In this document: one piece after another, positions 6,631 through 9,218 of the stretch
Layout of the letters: each line of letters starts with the position of its first letter
Numbering within the stretch: the stretch's first letter is position 1
From: Desulfobacterales bacterium C00003060
Lineage (GTDB): Bacteria; Desulfobacterota; Desulfobacteria; Desulfobacterales; C00003060
Assembly (NCBI GenBank): GCA_001751085.1
Contig: MAXP01000110.1
Span: 1 to 9,218 of the forward strand
DNA: 9,218 bases
Direction: 5' to 3'
Position numbers and translations under genes: made by a program
Notes under the pieces: model-generated
What the model was told of the DNA's origin: nothing
What the model saw: only the letters and a program-made list of their open reading frames with translations
The model's database searches: none

Positions 6631-7497
6631 GTGCAACAAGGAAAGATTGTCATAATCAGCGGGCTTTCCGGCTCCGGGAAGAGCACGGCCATAAAGGCAT
6701 TGGAGAATATTGGGTTTTTCTGCGTGGATAACCTGCCGGTCGCACTCTTGCCGAAGTTTTTGGAACTTCGAATAGGAAGCGATTCGGATATTTCCAAGCT
6801 GTCTGTGGTAATGGATATCAGAGAGAAGGATTTTATATCAACATATTCAGATATCCTGGACAGGCTGCGTAAGCAGGGCTATAGGTTCGAAATACTTTTC
6901 CTTGATGCCTCAGAAGAGATCCTCTTAAGACGGTACAGCCAGACCAGAATGCATCACCCCCTGGCCAGAGGAAAAAGCCTTCCGGAAGCGATACAAAAGG
7001 AAAGGGCTCAACTCAGAGGACTCAAGCGAATTGCAGACAAAGTAATAGACACTTCGCATTTCAATGTCCACGAACTCAAGGCTGTTATCATGGGCCATGC
7101 GCTTAAGGTGGTCCATACCGGACACGTAGAAGTTCATGTCCTGTCTTTTGGTTTCAAGTACGGCATTCCCTATGAAGCGGATTTGGTAATCGATGTTCGC
7201 TTTTTACCCAATCCTTATTTTGTGCCTGAATTAAAGGGGCTTGACGGCACGTCCCCAGATGTCCAGACATTTGTAAAGAAATGGGATGGGACACAGGTTT
7301 TTTTGAATAAATATCTGGATCTACTCGACTACCTCATACCTTTGTATGAAAAAGAGGGAAAATCCTATTTGACTGTCGCGGTTGGTTGCACAGGAGGCAG
7401 ACACCGCTCTATCGTGATCGCTGATGAGATCTTCCAACATCTTAGGAAGAGGATAGAGCGCATAACCTTGGTCCATCGAGACATCGAGTTGACGTAG
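6631..7497 (+). CDS. rapZ: RNase adapter / nucleotide-binding protein RapZ
   Basis: A 288-residue protein of the RapZ (YvcJ/YhbJ) family. In E. coli it binds small RNAs and glucosamine-6-phosphate and steers RNase E to control GlmS, and so amino-sugar supply for peptidoglycan and LPS. The N-terminal P-loop is GLSGSGKST (11-19), followed by GFFCVDNLPVALLP. The C-terminal domain has SFGFKYGIP (172-180), DVRFLPNP (188-195) and GCTGGRHRS (252-260), all family hallmarks. The start is uncertain. A stop codon (TAA, 6628-6630) directly precedes the GTG, so the frame cannot extend upstream, yet the GTG has no ribosome site because repeat copy C occupies that place. The only later alternatives would be rare ATT/ATA codons after AAGGA at 6638-6642. 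Whether it targets GlmS here is unknown. Confidence 0.94.
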   Translation: MQQGKIVIISGLSGSGKSTAIKALENIGFFCVDNLPVALLPKFLELRIGSDSDISKLSVVMDIREKDFISTYSDILDRLRKQGYRFEILFLDASEEILLRRYSQTRMHHPLARGKSLPEAIQKERAQLRGLKRIADKVIDTSHFNVHELKAVIMGHALKVVHTGHVEVHVLSFGFKYGIPYEADLVIDVRFLPNPYFVPELKGLDGTSPDVQTFVKKWDGTQVFLNKYLDLLDYLIPLYEKEGKSYLTVAVGCTGGRHRSIVIADEIFQHLRKRIERITLVHRDIELT

Positions 7498-7502
7498 GAA
7501 CT

Positions 7503-7516
7503 GTTTTTCTGAAAAC
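7503..7516 (+). other. Short AT-rich hairpin after rapZ
   Basis: GTTTT-TCTG-AAAAC forms a perfect 5-bp stem six bases after the rapZ stop codon. The stem is weak and no T-run follows, so it is unlikely to stop transcription by itself. Confidence 0.25.
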
Positions 7517-7522
7517 CTATAC

Positions 7523-7648
7523 CTATAGCTTTTTAGAAAAATAGTTGCAAGTTTGCGGGACGAATCGTTCTGGTAAGCATGTGAAATTACGCTAAAATGA
7601 TGCGTAGCTTCACTCCGCAATCCGAAATCAAAAATCCGAAATACTATA
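7523..7648 (+). repeat. Dispersed intergenic repeat, copy D (126 bp)
   Basis: It is collinear with copy A over its full length with about six mismatches and no gaps by hand alignment. It shares the ATCGTT...AAGCAT core variant and the CCGCAAT / AATCAAAAAT tail. It fills most of the gap between rapZ and the EIIA-Man gene and ends with CCGAAATACTATA, 15 bases before the next ATG. The near identity to copy A, at the other end of the window and past unrelated genes, points to recent spread or gene conversion. Confidence 0.9.
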
Positions 7649-7663
7649 TAAAAGGTCGGAAGT

Positions 7664-8077
7664 ATGGTAGGTCTTGTCATTGTAACTCATAGTAGTCTTG
7701 GAGGTGCCCTTATTGAAGCAGCAGAATCGATCCTTGCAGAGCCTCTGGGAACAGTTACCGCTGTTTCTGTGGATTTGAGGCAAAGCGCCGAGCATCTGAG
7801 GAAAAAGATTAGCGCCGGGATCAAGGAGGTTGACCAAGGCGGAGGCATTCTTATCCTGACGGATATGTTTGGGGGGACGCCATCCAACCTCAGCCTTTCG
7901 TTCCTTGAAGAAGGCCGGATTGAGGTACTTACAGGTGTTAATCTTCCCTTGGTGATCCGGGCTGCCAAGATGCGGAAAGACAAGGATTTGAGCGAGCTTG
8001 CAGTCGATCTGCAAGCTTATGGCAGAAAGAGCATTTCATTGGCCAGCGGCGTACTGAAAGGAAACAAGAGAACCTGA
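7664..8077 (+). CDS. PTS mannose/fructose/sorbose-type EIIA domain protein
   Basis: A 137-residue stand-alone EIIA of the mannose family (EIIA-Man fold). The phospho-accepting histidine is H9 in VIVTHSSLGG. The second hallmark is the segment LILTDMFGGTPSN (about residues 64-76), followed by VLTGVNLPLVIRA. No EIIB, EIIC or EIID domain is fused or adjacent, so it probably has a regulatory role, as proposed for similar orphan EIIA-Man proteins next to rapZ in Desulfobacterota and Geobacter-like bacteria. The ATG at 7664 has AAAGG eight bases upstream, just beyond repeat copy D. The gene ends 37 bases before gap. HPr (ptsH) and Enzyme I (ptsI), which often follow in this cluster, are not in the window. 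Confidence 0.92.
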   Translation: MVGLVIVTHSSLGGALIEAAESILAEPLGTVTAVSVDLRQSAEHLRKKISAGIKEVDQGGGILILTDMFGGTPSNLSLSFLEEGRIEVLTGVNLPLVIRAAKMRKDKDLSELAVDLQAYGRKSISLASGVLKGNKRT

Positions 8078-8101
8078 GAATCAGGGATTGTCATACGTTT
8101 T

Positions 8102-8108
8102 GTGAGGA
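8102..8108 (+). promoter_or_regulatory. Strong ribosome binding site of gap
   Basis: GAGGAGG lies six bases before the gap ATG, the best Shine-Dalgarno match in the window, as expected for a highly expressed glycolytic gene. Confidence 0.7.
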
Positions 8109-8114
8109 GGGATT

Positions 8115-9119
8115 ATGGGTATTCGTGTTGGCATTAATGGATTTGGACGTATAGGGAGACTTGCCTTAAGGGCTGCCCTTGAAAATGATTCTGTCGAAGT
8201 GGTAGCCGTCAATGATCTTACAGACGCTTCAACTATGGCACATTTGCTTAAGTATGATTCCGTTCACGGCAGACTTGATGCGCACGTCACAGCCACTGAT
8301 AATGCCATTGAGATAGATGGCCGTTCTATAGCGTACAGTGCGATCAAAGACCCGGCGGGCCTGCCTTGGAAAGACCATGACGTGGAAATAGTCATGGAAT
8401 GTACAGGTTTTTTTCAGGACAAGAAAAATGCCACCAAGCACCTGAGAGCAGGCGCTCGGAAGGTGATTATCTCAGCGCCGGCGGCTGATCCTGACATGAC
8501 GATCGTCATAGGCGTCAACGAATCCCTTTACGACTCAAAGGAACATCATATTATATCCAATGCGTCATGTACTACAAATTGCTTAGCTCCTGTGGCAAAA
8601 GTCCTTTTTGAACAGTTTGGTATAAAAAACGGGCTCATGACCACGATCCATTCCTACACAGGAGACCAGCGCCTTCTTGATTTTCCCCACAAGGACCTCA
8701 GGCGTGCCAGAGCAGCGGCTGTTTCAATGATACCCACGACTACAGGGGCTGCAAAGGCGGTTTCCTTGGTTATCCCTGAGCTAAAAGGGAAATTGAACGG
8801 GCTGGCCATACGGGTGCCAACACCCAACGTATCCCTTGTAGACTTGGTAGTAACCGTTGAAAAGCATGGATTGACAGCGGCTGACGTGAATGGTGCTTTG
8901 AAGGCCGCGGCAGAAGGTTCCCTGAAGGGAATCCTGGAATACAGCGATTTGCCGCTGGTCTCGACTGATTTCAATGGCTCTACGTATTCCTCCATCGTGG
9001 ACGCTCCCACAACGTATGTTATTGACAATTTAGTGAAGGTGCTTGCCTGGTATGACAACGAGCGCGGGTACGCAACACGCATGGTAGACCTGGCAACCCT
9101 GATCGGAAAAGAGCTTTAG
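8115..9119 (+). CDS. gap: Type I glyceraldehyde-3-phosphate dehydrogenase
   Basis: A 334-residue cytoplasmic enzyme that reversibly oxidises glyceraldehyde 3-phosphate to 1,3-bisphosphoglycerate in glycolysis and gluconeogenesis. The Rossmann motif is GINGFGRIGR (7-16), and D35 in VNDLTD favours NAD over NADP. The active site is complete: C152 in SNASCTTNCLAP and H179 in TTIHSYTGDQ. RVPTPNVSLVDLVV and WYDNERGYATRMVDL are also canonical. The length is normal (about 330-340). It follows the EIIA gene by 37 bases with no obvious terminator between, so it may be partly co-transcribed. The strong ribosome site suggests high expression. Genes pgk and tpiA, frequent neighbours, could lie beyond the right edge. 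Confidence 0.98.
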   Translation: MGIRVGINGFGRIGRLALRAALENDSVEVVAVNDLTDASTMAHLLKYDSVHGRLDAHVTATDNAIEIDGRSIAYSAIKDPAGLPWKDHDVEIVMECTGFFQDKKNATKHLRAGARKVIISAPAADPDMTIVIGVNESLYDSKEHHIISNASCTTNCLAPVAKVLFEQFGIKNGLMTTIHSYTGDQRLLDFPHKDLRRARAAAVSMIPTTTGAAKAVSLVIPELKGKLNGLAIRVPTPNVSLVDLVVTVEKHGLTAADVNGALKAAAEGSLKGILEYSDLPLVSTDFNGSTYSSIVDAPTTYVIDNLVKVLAWYDNERGYATRMVDLATLIGKEL

Positions 9120-9218
9120 AGTTGGTGGTTGCTGGTTGGTGGAATGATGAATGATCGTAACTTCTCAATAACTCAGGGTAAGATGTCTGGATTCCGGCTC
9201 CCGGATCGGGTCCAGGAC
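9120..9218. other. Intergenic tail with start of a palindromic element
   Basis: After gap there is a short G/T-rich run made of GTTGGTG / GCTGGTTGG units (9121-9142). Near the edge, TCCGG-CTC-CCGGA (9193-9205) is a perfect 5-bp stem. It is flanked by TGGA (9188-9191) and TCCA (9211-9214), giving a longer interrupted palindrome. This resembles REP-like intergenic elements seen in many Desulfobacterota genomes, but it is cut by the window end and could also serve as a 3' hairpin for gap. No T-run is visible. Confidence 0.45.

Noticed and set aside
7503..7540. Intrinsic terminator after rapZ
   Set aside because: The hairpin is only five AT-rich pairs and the T-rich bases further on do not directly follow it; the downstream gene would still be expected to be read.
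9..7648. A CRISPR array made of the four similar repeats
   Set aside because: The copies are about 126 bp, lie kilobases apart with whole genes between them, and there are no regular spacers or cas genes.
8654..9082. A 142-codon minus-strand frame opposite gap
   Set aside because: It is fully antisense to a strongly conserved gap gene with intact catalytic residues, and its translation shows no domain signature.

Overview
This 9.2 kb window looks chromosomal and comes from a Gram-negative bacterium with a lipopolysaccharide outer membrane. It carries the LPS-transport genes lptC, lptA and lptB followed by rpoN, long-form hpf, ptsN, rapZ and a mannose-type PTS EIIA gene. That order, with a long (dimerising) HPF and a stand-alone EIIA-Man domain, is best known from Desulfobacterota (the former Deltaproteobacteria). 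The intergenic repeat style (TCCGAAN heptamers, GAAATTTGAAATT-type palindromes) also fits that group. The assignment is an inference from gene content; there is no rRNA or other marker here.

Layout. Bases 1-176 hold one copy of a dispersed repeat (copy A) and an 18-bp perfect palindrome. Bases 177-1586, minus strand, encode a membrane-anchored M23 (LytM-type) zinc endopeptidase. Bases 1587-2145 are a long divergent intergenic region with a nested inverted-repeat element (1767-1974) directly abutting repeat copy B (1975-2131). From 2146 to 6447, plus strand, lptC-lptA-lptB-rpoN-hpf overlap end to start, and ptsN follows after 13 bases: a compact, probably co-transcribed unit. Repeat copy C sits between ptsN and rapZ, and copy D between rapZ and the EIIA-Man gene. 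A type I glyceraldehyde-3-phosphate dehydrogenase gene (gap) follows at 8115-9119. The last 99 bases are non-coding and begin a palindromic element cut by the window edge.

How the genes work together. LptC and LptA are the bitopic inner-membrane and periplasmic parts of the LPS bridge, and LptB is its ATPase. RpoN is sigma-54. HPF hibernates ribosomes. PtsN, RapZ and EIIA-Man are regulatory nitrogen-PTS-type proteins that link nutrient status to envelope precursor synthesis in organisms where they have been studied. The M23 peptidase also acts on the envelope. HPr and Enzyme I, needed to phosphorylate PtsN and EIIA-Man, are not in the window.

The most unusual feature is a ~126-bp repeat present four times in the same orientation. 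It occupies the three large gaps that interrupt or precede the operon and ends 1-15 bases before the start codons of lptC, rapZ and the EIIA gene. Copy C runs right up to the rapZ GTG start and seems to have separated rapZ from a Shine-Dalgarno-like sequence left behind near ptsN. The protein-coding genes are otherwise conventional. I see no CRISPR array, tRNA, rRNA, transposase or defence system.
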